Shown here: positions 1 through 5,371 of the stretch, one piece after another
Layout: each line of letters begins with the position of its first letter
Position numbering within the stretch: the stretch's first letter is position 1
Made by a program: the position numbers and the translations under genes
The notes under the pieces: generated by a model
The model's database searches: none
What the model saw: only the letters and a program-made list of their open reading frames with translations
Told to the model about the DNA's origin: nothing
Source: Shewanella sp.
GTDB taxonomy: Bacteria; Pseudomonadota; Gammaproteobacteria; Enterobacterales; Shewanellaceae
Direction: 5' to 3'
DNA: 5,904 bases
Assembly: GCA_004195335.1 (NCBI GenBank)
Contig: SDWK01000395.1
Span: forward strand, 1 to 5,904

Positions 1-45
1 GTGATAAACAGCGCCGGGGAAATGGATGCGGGGTTTTCGTGGCAT
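1..45 (-). CDS. IS200-like / REP-associated (Y1) transposase, N-terminal 15 residues, cut by window edge
   Basis: Read on the minus strand, an ATG at 45-43 opens a frame that runs off the left edge. The 15 visible residues, MPRKPRIHFPGAVYH, are a very characteristic start of REP-associated tyrosine transposases and other IS200/IS605-like Y1 transposases. These are single-strand DNA transposases using HUH and tyrosine residues; those residues would lie outside the window. Upstream of the start on the minus strand there is no clear Shine-Dalgarno. A small hairpin, GCTAT-6 nt-ATAGC at 54-69, lies about 10 bases away and could be part of the element's end, since such elements carry subterminal hairpins. 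The gene diverges from the beheaded GTPase-like gene beginning about 25 bases away, so the element or a rearrangement around it probably removed that gene's 5' part. Only 15 residues are seen, so the family call is recognition by pattern. Confidence 0.66.
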   Translation of the reverse strand, partial: MPRKPRIHFPGAVYH

Positions 46-53
46 ATGGGGAA

Positions 54-69
54 GCTATCAGTAAATAGC
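54..69. repeat. Small hairpin beside the transposase start
   Basis: GCTAT (54-58) and ATAGC (65-69) form a 5-bp stem with a 6-nt loop between the transposase start codon and the first base of the GTPase-like remnant. IS200/IS605-type elements have hairpins near their ends, so this could be the left-end structure. The in-frame stop that closes the GTPase frame (TAG, 66-68) lies in its right arm. A stem this short can also occur by chance. Confidence 0.3.
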
Positions 70-1154
70 AGAAAGTCAAACCTGACACCAAGATTCCACT
101 TGTTATTATTGACGGTGAGGGACTCGGGCATACCCCAGATTCATCATCCAGCCTCTCAACAAAACTTCTCCGCCGGATAGATACCGTAGATGCCGTTGTT
201 CTTGTCGACAATGCCACTCAACCTATGCAGGCAGCACCAGTCGCGGCACTTCGATCACTCATCCAGACAGGCAACATCAAGAAGCTACTGACCTGCTTCA
301 CCCACTTCGACGAGGTCAAGGGAGACAACCTGCCAACAGTTACCGCCAAACGAGAGCATGTCCTCGCCTCGGCGGAGAACATAATGACTCGTCTCGGTGA
401 GGACCTAGGTCCAAACGCAGAACGCACACTCAGGGCAAGGCTCACTGATCAATGTTTCTTTCTCGGCGGCATAGATAAAGTTCTCGACACCAACAAGAGG
501 CGCGGCAAGCAAACCGCAGAGCAAATGAAGTCGCTCCTTGTCGCCGTTGAACAAATAGTGGAGCGCCCCGAACCTGTCGAAGCGCGTCCTACCTACGATC
601 GAACAAATTTGGTTCTCGCGATCAGGGAAGCTGCCGATCAGTTTCACCAAACATGGCTCTCACGCCTTGGGCTGAAGAACAAGGCCGGGGCCAACAAAGA
701 GCACTGGACACGAATCAAAGCGCTAAGTCGGCGCCTTGCCAATGGCTGGACAGACGAATACGACAATCTACGTCCCGTGTCAGATCTACATAAACAGATC
801 GGAGAACTTATTTACGTGACAATCCAGGAGCCAATTGAGTGGGAAGGCGGCAAACCAGACGAGGACAAGCAACAACAGATATTCGATGAACTATCTTCCA
901 CCCTTACGGGGAGGCTCCTAGATCTCGCAAGTCGAAGAATCTGGACCGAGAGATCAGAAGAGTGGCAGAAAGCCTTCAATCAGTCCGGCACAGGATCGAC
1001 ATTCGTCCGCGCCGAGATCATATCCGCGGACATCTACGACAAGGCGGCTCCAATTCCAAATCTCACGCCCTCACCAAACCGCAATCAATTCATTCATGAA
1101 GTTATGGCACTAGTTGAAAAAACCTGCCAAGAACTAAACATCCAGCTGGAATAG
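69..1154 (+). pseudogene. GTPase-like P-loop protein, 5'-truncated remnant
   Basis: The frame is open from just after a TAG at 66-68 to the TAG at 1152-1154, about 361 codons. There is no ATG, GTG or TTG before the internal ATG at 225, although conserved-looking protein starts well before it. Visible motifs are a hydrophobic strand and G3/Walker-B-like segment (PLVIIDGEGLGHTP, about 96-137), then VVLVDNATQPMQAAP (about 189-239), then a G4-like THFD within LTCFTHFDEVKGDN (about 285-332). The rest is helical and charged. I recognise this as the post-P-loop half of a large GTPase-like family. The G1/P-loop and everything before it are missing, so it cannot bind nucleotide normally. The nearby divergent transposase start is the likely cause of the truncation. 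A start at 225 would cut through the GTPase fold, so I do not accept it as an intact gene. Confidence 0.66.
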
Positions 1155-1191
1155 CAAATACAGGTCGGGACTCTCAATTTTATTAATAAAA

Positions 1192-1233
1192 ACACAGCCC
1201 CCGTGGATTGGCCACCTAAAACGGGGGCTGTGT
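1192..1233. terminator. Strong hairpin terminator after the GTPase-like remnant
   Basis: Perfect 13-bp inverted repeat: left arm 1192-1204 (ACACAGCCCCCGT), right arm 1221-1233, 16-nt loop. It lies 37 bases after the GTPase-like stop codon. On the plus strand the tail is poor in T (CTGTATC). On the minus strand the stem is followed directly by TTTTTATTAATAAAA, a better U-tract. It should therefore stop transcription in both directions and probably works best on leftward transcripts. Confidence 0.8.
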
Positions 1234-1420
1234 CTGTATCAGAATTTCATTATTTACACTAAAAACGGTACTATTGTCTCGAGAGACAGCACGAACTTAC
1301 CTTCAGTCCGGCTACATTGAACCACTACAGTCGGCCTCATCAGAATTTGCAAAAACTGAAGATTCCAGCCCTCCCGCCAACTGATGGTTTAAATTATCAA
1401 TTTTAGCGGGACTATAAACA

Positions 1421-1449
1421 TTGAACAGGCAGGTCAAGCTTGTTGTATT
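1421..1449 (+). promoter_or_regulatory. Possible promoter for the 85-aa gene
   Basis: TTGAAC (1421-1426) and TGTATT (1444-1449) are separated by 17 bases, a plausible but weak sigma70 pair about 70 bases before the start codon. An alternative -10, TATAAA at 1413-1418, has no good -35 at the right distance. The region also overlaps an inverted repeat, which could affect its use. Confidence 0.25.
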
Positions 1450-1464
1450 AAAAAATTGCCTGTT
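1424..1464. repeat. Inverted repeat in the leader of the 85-aa gene
   Basis: AACAGGCA (1424-1431) pairs exactly with TGCCTGTT (1457-1464), and two further T follow. A smaller palindrome, CAAGCTTG (1435-1442), sits in the loop. The stem followed by TTTT looks like a weak terminator or attenuator upstream of the gene, or a protein-binding site overlapping the candidate promoter. The loop is long (25 nt), so it is not a classical terminator. Confidence 0.35.
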
Positions 1465-1506
1465 TTATCTTTGCAAATTAATGATTATTGGCATCACAAA
1501 CCCATC

Positions 1507-1513
1507 AGGAGGG
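1507..1513 (+). promoter_or_regulatory. Ribosome binding site deciding the 85-aa gene start
   Basis: AGGAGGG lies five bases before ATG 1519. The upstream in-frame TTG at 1456 has no comparable site, and using it would put this Shine-Dalgarno inside the coding region. This fixes the start at 1519. Confidence 0.85.
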
Positions 1514-1518
1514 AAATC

Positions 1519-1776
1519 ATGGCCGCAAAAGAAATCGCTAGTGCAGCAATCGCTAAATTTAACGAGAAAATCACTGACGAAATTTTTCTGACTATCCAAA
1601 ACGACAAAGATTTGATGCGAGAGTACTTGAGAGCTATTTCAGACAGCAATCTCGACACTGTCAACATGACTATTGGCAAGGCAGTCAAGGCCGCTTACGG
1701 TTTGACTGATAATGGCGAATCTGGCAAGCCAAAGAGTACATTGATCAAGAGCTTCATGACCTATAAGCCCAAATAA
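1519..1776 (+). CDS. Unrecognised 85-aa protein, standalone form of a domain shared with the 208-aa protein
   Basis: Small soluble protein, mostly helical, with no signal peptide or membrane segment. The start at ATG 1519 is set by AGGAGGG. I do not recognise a named family. Its whole length aligns with residues 121-208 of the 208-aa protein encoded at 3167-3793, at roughly 40% identity by eye. Shared blocks are NEKIT.E.FL.I.ND (residues 15-29), RREY/MREY-type residues near 33-36, VN..IGK.VKA.Y.L (48-62) and STLI.S (73-78). The conserved lysines and the pattern IGKAVKAAYGL suggest a folded domain that may bind nucleic acid or protein, but that is a guess. It ends one base before a perfect 22-bp hairpin and is probably monocistronic. 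A Lys-rich tail closes the protein (MTYKPK). Confidence 0.85.
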   Translation: MAAKEIASAAIAKFNEKITDEIFLTIQNDKDLMREYLRAISDSNLDTVNMTIGKAVKAAYGLTDNGESGKPKSTLIKSFMTYKPK

Positions 1777-1777
1777 G

Positions 1778-1828
1778 AATATGATTACGTGGGGGCCATA
1801 GCCTTAATGGCCCCCACGTAATCATATT
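1778..1828. terminator. Perfect 22-bp hairpin between convergent genes
   Basis: Left arm 1778-1799 and right arm 1807-1828 are exact reverse complements, with a 7-nt loop (AGCCTTA). It begins one base after the stop of the 85-aa gene and contains the last codons and the stop (1785-1787) of the minus-strand gene. This placement fits a bidirectional terminator for convergent genes. There is no real U-tract on either side (ATATTGCC rightward, ATATTCTTATTTGG leftward), so termination would depend on the very strong GC core (GGGGGCCAT). Confidence 0.7.
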
Positions 1829-2054
1829 GCCTCTTGCCGCTGGCCGCTTGACTGCTCACTTCAATATTGAATTCTAGAATCTCCGTACTATCCAGATCAC
1901 CTTCCATAGAACCGATCGACAACTCTAAGCTAAAACCATCGACCTTGCTGGCAATAAACAGCGCTTTTTGAAGGTCTTGAAAATAATTGCCCGATTCAGA
2001 GAGACATCCCTCGTGCAGGGCTTCGATGTCGTACTTATCGAGCTCGCTGATCAA
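1785..2054 (-). CDS. Probable small zinc-binding protein, start uncertain
   Basis: The minus-strand frame from TTG 2054 to TAA 1785 gives 89 residues of natural-looking, acidic composition. The TTG has no good ribosome site. The same frame stays open 25 codons further up, to a TGA at 2132-2130, and encodes CRAECECLICAGGKIKPGQ before the TTG. Combined with LHEGCL (residues 13-18 after the TTG), this gives C-x-C-x2-C ... H-x2-C, a typical treble-clef-like zinc motif. The real protein therefore probably begins upstream. An ATG at 2130-2128 (minus strand) would read MSR and join the cysteine motif if one base were removed, which suggests a frameshift or sequencing error. The gene converges on the 85-aa gene and shares its hairpin. 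Function unknown. The overlapping plus-strand frame (1968-2180) looks like its shadow. Confidence 0.5.
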   Translation of the reverse strand: MISELDKYDIEALHEGCLSESGNYFQDLQKALFIASKVDGFSLELSIGSMEGDLDSTEILEFNIEVSSQAASGKRQYDYVGAIKAMAPT

Positions 2055-2129
2055 CTTAATCGATCCCAGCGACTGCCCAGGCTTGATTTTGCCCCCGGCG
2101 CAGATCAGACATTCGCACTCTGCGCGACA

Positions 2130-2381
2130 TCAGTGCACGCTTGGGCAAGATACGACTTAACTCTCTACCAAGACGACTGAAGTCAGAGACTAAGTGGATC
2201 AATGGTGAATGGCAACTTCATCTCGAAGAGGTCAGATTTGCATACCAAATAGCACCCTACTCACAGCTATCGTTGTCGACACAAGACAGACCAAAGGTCT
2301 TGATGTGGCGCACCGCACAGAAAGACGACGCCATTTCGATACACTCAAATGCAAGTCGTCGAAGACGATTCGTTTTTTCTC
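2130..2381. other. Region without a convincing gene, about 250 bases
   Basis: A plus-strand frame starting TTG at 2141 runs to 2401 but has no ribosome site and unnatural composition at its end (SRRRRFVFSLDFRFS). On the minus strand a 47-codon frame starting TTG (about 2204 to 2063) includes DFSRLGRELSRILPKRALM. That could be the disrupted 5' part of the minus-strand zinc-protein gene, but the evidence is thin. The right end carries repeated GACGAC boxes near the next promoter. Confidence 0.35.
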
Positions 2382-2431
2382 TTGACTTCCGTTTTAGCTA
2401 GTGTGATTATCGACCCAAGACGACGTTTCGA
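2321..2431 (+). repeat. Repeated AAGACGA..TTCG boxes around a promoter
   Basis: Three similar boxes occur: AAAGACGACGCCATTTCG (2321-2338), GAAGACGATTCG (2361-2372) and CAAGACGACGTTTCG (2417-2431). The second overlaps a small inverted repeat, TCGTC-GAA-GACGA (2356-2368). The second and third boxes bracket the candidate promoter at 2382-2410, where a repressor or activator would bind. Direct sight of the repeats is firm; an operator role is inference. Confidence 0.45.
2382..2410 (+). promoter_or_regulatory. Good sigma70-type promoter for the 171-aa gene
   Basis: The -35 element TTGACT (2382-2387) and -10 element GATTAT (2405-2410) are spaced by exactly 17 bases. TGT just before the -10 supplies an extended -10. 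Transcription would start near 2417, about 55 bases before the ATG at 2473. It is the best promoter in the window. Confidence 0.65.
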
Positions 2432-2472
2432 GCCAAGGTCGACCATATCAATAACTCAACAGGAGGATCGCA

Positions 2473-2988
2473 ATGAAAGTTACCATCGAAGGAACACAAG
2501 GCCAAGTAGCAACATTTATCAAAGAACTCTGTTCAGGGGGAAATAGCGCTGAGATCATGGCCCGCCTAGCAGAAGCAGGGGTCCTTTCCTCCGCAGAAGG
2601 AAAAGACAATGATGCCATCTATGAAGTTTTTGATGATGTAAGCTGGGAGACGCGCCAACTTGCGCATCTGATCCTTCTCCGCGGCGAGGAAGATACGAAG
2701 GGACGATTCCTGACCTTTGATCAGCTAAAAGATATCCCTCTCAACGAGACTGGAAAGATGACAGAAAGAAGCATGTCCTCAAGAGTTGGAGGGGCCAAAA
2801 AAGTATGCAAAAGATTAGGGGTCAAAGAATTTGTTCTGGACATCAAACAAATACCCCAAGGCGAAAAGCGATACTACTTGTCAGCAGGTGCCATATCGAC
2901 ATTTGAGCAGTATATGTCCGACACAGACGAGGTCTACAGGGAGTGGCTTGATGAGTCCGGCTATACCTATCCCAATGCACAGGATTGA
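2473..2988 (+). CDS. Unrecognised 171-aa protein with probable winged-helix C-terminal half
   Basis: ATG 2473 follows AGGAGG (2461-2466) by six bases, so the start is secure. Residues 1-40 form a small alpha/beta-looking segment (MKVTIEGTQGQVATFIKEL and an Ala/Glu-rich helix). Residues about 58-138 read like a winged helix-turn-helix: helix TRQLAHLILL (60-69), helix FDQLKDI (82-88), a likely recognition helix ERSMSSRVGGAKKVCKRLG (98-116), then a two-stranded wing (FVLDIKQIP ... KRYYLS, 120-137). The C-terminus is acidic. I do not recognise a named family, and DNA binding is inferred from the secondary-structure pattern only. It has its own promoter and terminator. If it binds DNA, the AAGACGA..TTCG boxes around its promoter are candidate autoregulatory sites. 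Confidence 0.85.
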   Translation: MKVTIEGTQGQVATFIKELCSGGNSAEIMARLAEAGVLSSAEGKDNDAIYEVFDDVSWETRQLAHLILLRGEEDTKGRFLTFDQLKDIPLNETGKMTERSMSSRVGGAKKVCKRLGVKEFVLDIKQIPQGEKRYYLSAGAISTFEQYMSDTDEVYREWLDESGYTYPNAQD

Positions 2989-3050
2989 CCTTTGTGCTCT
3001 TCGATGGTCCAGGTGGGCACACTGAGTTTAGCCTGCCGCTTCGTTAGCAA

Positions 3051-3076
3051 AAAGCCCCTTCAACGCATTGGGTTTT
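3051..3076 (+). terminator. Probable terminator after the 171-aa gene
   Basis: AAAGCCC (3051-3057) pairs with GGGTTTT (3070-3076) as a 7-bp stem with one G-U pair and a 12-nt loop, followed by AGTT. It is modest in strength but correctly placed about 60 bases after the stop. An overlapping alternative fold, CAACGCA (3061-3067) with TGCGTTG (3090-3096), uses part of the same sequence. Confidence 0.45.
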
Positions 3077-3154
3077 AGTTAAAAAACTGTGCGTTGGAAT
3101 GTTTCATTAGTTACCGTTACCGCCGCGAATTACACCAAACCAAAATCTATCCAA

Positions 3155-3160
3155 AAGGAG
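3155..3160 (+). promoter_or_regulatory. Ribosome binding site deciding the 208-aa gene start
   Basis: AAGGAG lies six bases before ATG 3167, which is followed directly by a second in-frame ATG (3170). The frame is open further up to a GTG at 3089, but that has no ribosome site and would translate intergenic sequence. The protein therefore starts at 3167 or 3170. Confidence 0.8.
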
Positions 3161-3166
3161 TCAACA

Positions 3167-3793
3167 ATGATGCAGGGGGAAGTTCAACAAATTGCAAGGG
3201 CCGCAGGATGGAACATAAACGCCAGCGGGGGTGTAGAGGACGGCTATATTGCTCTCGTATCTGTCCCAGGACGTGACACTTATGAAGTTCAGCTAAAAGA
3301 ACTGAAGTCTGCCCTTGGGTGGAAACATCTCAATCGCGAGCGTGCCCATTTACTCATGAGTACTTTGCCAATTGAAATTGAATTTGACGGGCCACAACAT
3401 GACCCTAGCTCCTACTATTGGAAGCTGCAGATCACTAAAGGGTCAGCAACAAAATGGGCGGAGAAAGTTCTCGCCCTGATAGAGTCAAATGAAATGGAAA
3501 CCACCATTTGCACTGAAGAGCCAATAATGGCCCCTGGAGCATTGACTCAAGCTGCCATAAATAGGTTGAACGAGAAAATCACAAATGAAGTTTTCTTGAT
3601 CATTGAAAACGACGAAGAACTCAGGCGCGAATATGAAAGAACCGTTAAGAGCATGGGTAAAAGAGATGTCAATAAACTTATCGGGAAAGGCGTAAAGGCG
3701 ACCTACAACCTAATCAATGCCGATGGCAGAGAAAACAACCCCTCAAGCACCTTAATCTCGAGCCACCTGAAGCTTAAACTGGTCGAGAGCTAG
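3167..3793 (+). CDS. Unrecognised 208-aa two-domain protein, C-terminal domain homologous to the 85-aa protein
   Basis: Soluble protein with no signal peptide or membrane segment. Residues 1-115 form one domain of mixed strands and helices (YIALVSVPGR near 27-36; WKLQITKG near 85-92) that I do not recognise. Residues 121-208 align along their length with the 85-aa protein encoded at 1519: NEKITNEVFLIIEND (135-149), RREY (153-156), VNKLIGKGVKATYNL (168-182) and STLISS (194-199). The shared domain begins at an internal Met-Ala (M121, ATG 3527), matching the Met-Ala start of the free version. This suggests that a standalone gene was fused to an upstream domain, or the reverse. No ribosome site is seen before ATG 3527. 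The gene stands alone, ending before a strong terminator. Function unknown. Confidence 0.85.
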   Translation: MMQGEVQQIARAAGWNINASGGVEDGYIALVSVPGRDTYEVQLKELKSALGWKHLNRERAHLLMSTLPIEIEFDGPQHDPSSYYWKLQITKGSATKWAEKVLALIESNEMETTICTEEPIMAPGALTQAAINRLNEKITNEVFLIIENDEELRREYERTVKSMGKRDVNKLIGKGVKATYNLINADGRENNPSSTLISSHLKLKLVES

Positions 3794-3886
3794 ACGATAG
3801 GGTTGGGTAAAATCCAGCCGAGATCTGAAAAGGCTTTGAACGATTGGATCACTTCCATTCAAGGTCAAGCAGAATAGTCCGAACTG

Positions 3887-3923
3887 AAGAAGAGACCCTT
3901 TCCATTACTGAGGGTCTCTTCTT
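3887..3923 (+). terminator. Intrinsic terminator after the 208-aa gene
   Basis: Perfect 13-bp stem: AAGAAGAGACCCT (3887-3899) and its reverse complement at 3911-3923, with an 11-nt loop and a partly T-rich tail (TTCTTTGTCGATTTG). It lies about 95 bases after the stop codon and separates the 208-aa gene from the downstream three-gene operon. Confidence 0.8.
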
Positions 3924-3984
3924 TGTCGATTTGCCTAGTCTGAATTAAATGTAGTCGTTGTTTTCAGAGCCACTCAACGTCTAA

Positions 3985-4003
3985 CAGCATCGATGCTGCA
4001 TCG
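3985..4003. repeat. Nested palindromes just before the three-gene operon
   Basis: CAGCATCGATGCTG (3985-3998) is a perfect 14-base palindrome. It overlaps a second one, CGATG-CTG-CATCG (3991-4003). They end five bases before ATG 4009 and 20 before ATG 4024, where an operator or a translation-blocking hairpin would act. No regulator is identified. Confidence 0.45.
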
Positions 4004-4008
4004 TTCTT

Positions 4009-4449
4009 ATGATCGGACCCCATATGACCCTTAATAAAGTTGACCCCGTTTCCAGGAAGTGTCCCGTCTGCGAGCTTTTACTGGCCACTCAATTTGAACT
4101 CAGCTCTATCGTGGGCGTTAAGATTTGCGGTGATTGCGATTATCTTATTGGTCTGGGCTTTTCAAACTACGATGAACAGCCTAAGTCAGAAATGTATCCC
4201 GCAACCTGGGTCTATGACCGCATTTATGCGCTTAGCAATGTTGGATATTTAGAAGGGAAGAAGCTTTGGCTATATGAGTTTGTTGAATATTTAGAGACGC
4301 TGATCGCTACCGGCGGTGAGGCAGTGCAGGAGTATCAGCGATGCCGAAATATAACACCGGAACATGCCCTACAGGAAGTTCGGCAGGACATTATGCGTGT
4401 TGAGCTACTTCTTAAGAAAGAGTCTTCTCCAAGCGAACCTTTAAGTTGA
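4009..4449 (+). CDS. Zinc-motif protein of unknown function, 146 aa, first gene of a three-gene operon
   Basis: Two CxxC pairs near the N-terminus, C18-P-V-C21 and C40-G-D-C43 in the form starting at 4009, are spaced like a four-cysteine zinc ribbon or treble clef. The rest is helical, with an aromatic patch (YPATWVYDRIYAL, about 64-76) and an acidic-basic C-terminal helix. I do not recognise a family. The start is uncertain: ATG 4009 has no ribosome site, and the in-frame ATG 4024 has only GGA seven bases upstream. Both keep the cysteines. Nested palindromes lie just upstream. The next gene starts 21 bases after the stop, so the two are probably cotranscribed. Confidence 0.8.
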   Translation: MIGPHMTLNKVDPVSRKCPVCELLLATQFELSSIVGVKICGDCDYLIGLGFSNYDEQPKSEMYPATWVYDRIYALSNVGYLEGKKLWLYEFVEYLETLIATGGEAVQEYQRCRNITPEHALQEVRQDIMRVELLLKKESSPSEPLS

Positions 4450-4470
4450 GGACTGGGTATAGGAGCCGTA

Positions 4471-4971
4471 ATGCAATTTTTATTTGATCTCTTGAATTCC
4501 AATGATTCAACTCAGAAGTATGCCGCTGAAGAGATTTTGTCTGAACTGGATAAACCGCTAACCACCCTTTTCCTGACGCTGCTCAAGGAAACTCTTCATG
4601 ACGATCGCTGGGAGATCCGTTGTACAGCTCTGAAGCTTTTTTCACAGTACTTACACAATGCTGATGATGTTTGCTTCCCGGATGTTTCAGAGCTTATTTT
4701 TGATCCCATCGAAGAGGTCCGCCTGGCAGCGATCGACTATGGGCACATCAGCAATACTGCGTTGATAGATGCCTTGGCTGATAGCAGCTACCGGGTGCGA
4801 CGGGCGGCACACGAGTCCCTTACTAAACGCGGAGGCCTTGATCCGGGAGACTGTTTTCATCTGGCAGAATATTTGAGCCGTGGGGATAGCGGACTTAGAG
4901 AGATGACACGGGATCTACTCTTGTCAAACGGACAAGAACAATTGCTGCGACAGTTTACCATGACGGAATAG
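4471..4971 (+). CDS. HEAT-repeat protein, 166 aa
   Basis: ATG 4471 follows AGGAG (4461-4465) by five bases. The protein is a run of helical HEAT/armadillo-like repeats: about residues 5-26 (NDSTQKYAAEEILSEL), 42-61 (HDDRWEIRCTALKLFSQYL), 77-92 (DPIEEVRLAAIDYGH), 103-120 (ADSSYRVRRAAHESLTKR) and 136-154 (SRGDSGLREMTRDLLLSNG). Each of the clear repeats has the acidic turn followed by VR/IR and paired small residues that are typical of HEAT repeats. Such proteins are scaffolds binding other proteins, and some act as immunity or modulator subunits. The partner is unknown. It is cytoplasmic, with no signal peptide. It sits in the middle of the operon, with the next gene 10 bases downstream. Confidence 0.88.
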   Translation: MQFLFDLLNSNDSTQKYAAEEILSELDKPLTTLFLTLLKETLHDDRWEIRCTALKLFSQYLHNADDVCFPDVSELIFDPIEEVRLAAIDYGHISNTALIDALADSSYRVRRAAHESLTKRGGLDPGDCFHLAEYLSRGDSGLREMTRDLLLSNGQEQLLRQFTMTE

Positions 4972-4981
4972 GGGGAGCGAG

Positions 4982-5371
4982 ATGCCACAAATAGGAATTT
5001 TTTGGCTTTATAAGGAAACTGTGATCGGTCGGGCTATCGAGTTAGATGCGGGAGAAGAGATGCCAACGGGAACTATTGATAGCCCGGACAATCATACCGA
5101 TCTCTGGGACAACAGCCGTACCCTGCTGCAGGATTTTCCAGAGTTACGTCAGGAAGAATACTTTTCAATTCCCCGAGGGCGGGTGCTCTGGAAGACGGAA
5201 TCGTCGTCAGCCAAGATCCTGATGGACTCAGTTCTGTTTGAGCCAAGTATCAAGGCAAAAATCCTTCAATTCTTCGACCTAGAAAAGAGCAAGGTAAAGT
5301 GGGGGCGTGATCTTCACTACACGACGAGTCAGAATGACTTGTCGGCGCTGTTTGATGATGAAGATTTCTAA
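4982..5371 (+). CDS. Compact 129-aa protein of unknown function (IGIFWLY N-terminus)
   Basis: ATG 4982 follows GGGGGAG by four bases and lies 10 bases after the HEAT gene stop, so translation is probably coupled. Features are an N-terminal strand MPQIGIFWLY, IDSPDNHTDLW (32-42), LPEL/FPEL-type residues near 52-55, EYFSIPRGRVLWKT (59-72), and a C-terminal WGRDLHYTTSQNDLSALF (107-124) with acidic end. The pattern of small proteins with SP.DH..W, PRGRV and LHYTT is familiar to me from uncharacterised bacterial proteins often found among polymorphic-toxin immunity genes, but I cannot name the family with certainty. It has no catalytic signature. An immunity or accessory role is inference from this and from the HEAT-repeat neighbour. 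Confidence 0.85.
   Translation: MPQIGIFWLYKETVIGRAIELDAGEEMPTGTIDSPDNHTDLWDNSRTLLQDFPELRQEEYFSIPRGRVLWKTESSSAKILMDSVLFEPSIKAKILQFFDLEKSKVKWGRDLHYTTSQNDLSALFDDEDF

Larger units (their letters stand above)
1155..1518. other. Intergenic region, 364 bases, no gene
   Basis: This stretch holds the terminator at 1192-1233 and then about 280 AT-rich bases leading to the 85-aa gene. I see no convincing reading frame on either strand. The part nearest the gene (about 1385-1518) carries possible promoter elements and an inverted repeat, listed separately. The long leader leaves room for regulation, but I recognise no known riboswitch or small RNA. Confidence 0.5.

Noticed and set aside
218..650. Minus-strand frames opposite the GTPase-like remnant
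   Set aside because: They are antisense to a frame with clear protein motifs and have no ribosome sites.
225..1154. Reading the GTPase-like frame as an intact 309-aa gene starting at ATG 225
   Set aside because: Conserved motifs (DGEGLGHTP) lie upstream in the same frame, and there is no ribosome site at 225. The ATG is inside the fold.
1456..1518. Upstream TTG start for the 85-aa gene
   Set aside because: No ribosome site, and AGGAGGG directly precedes ATG 1519. The paralogous domain also begins at Met-Ala.
1968..2401. Two plus-strand frames (1968-2180 and 2141-2401)
   Set aside because: The first overlaps the minus-strand zinc-motif frame, neither has a ribosome site, and the composition looks like shadow translation.
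2321..2431. CRISPR array
   Set aside because: The repeated boxes are short, of unequal length and irregularly spaced (40 and 56 bases), with no uniform spacers.
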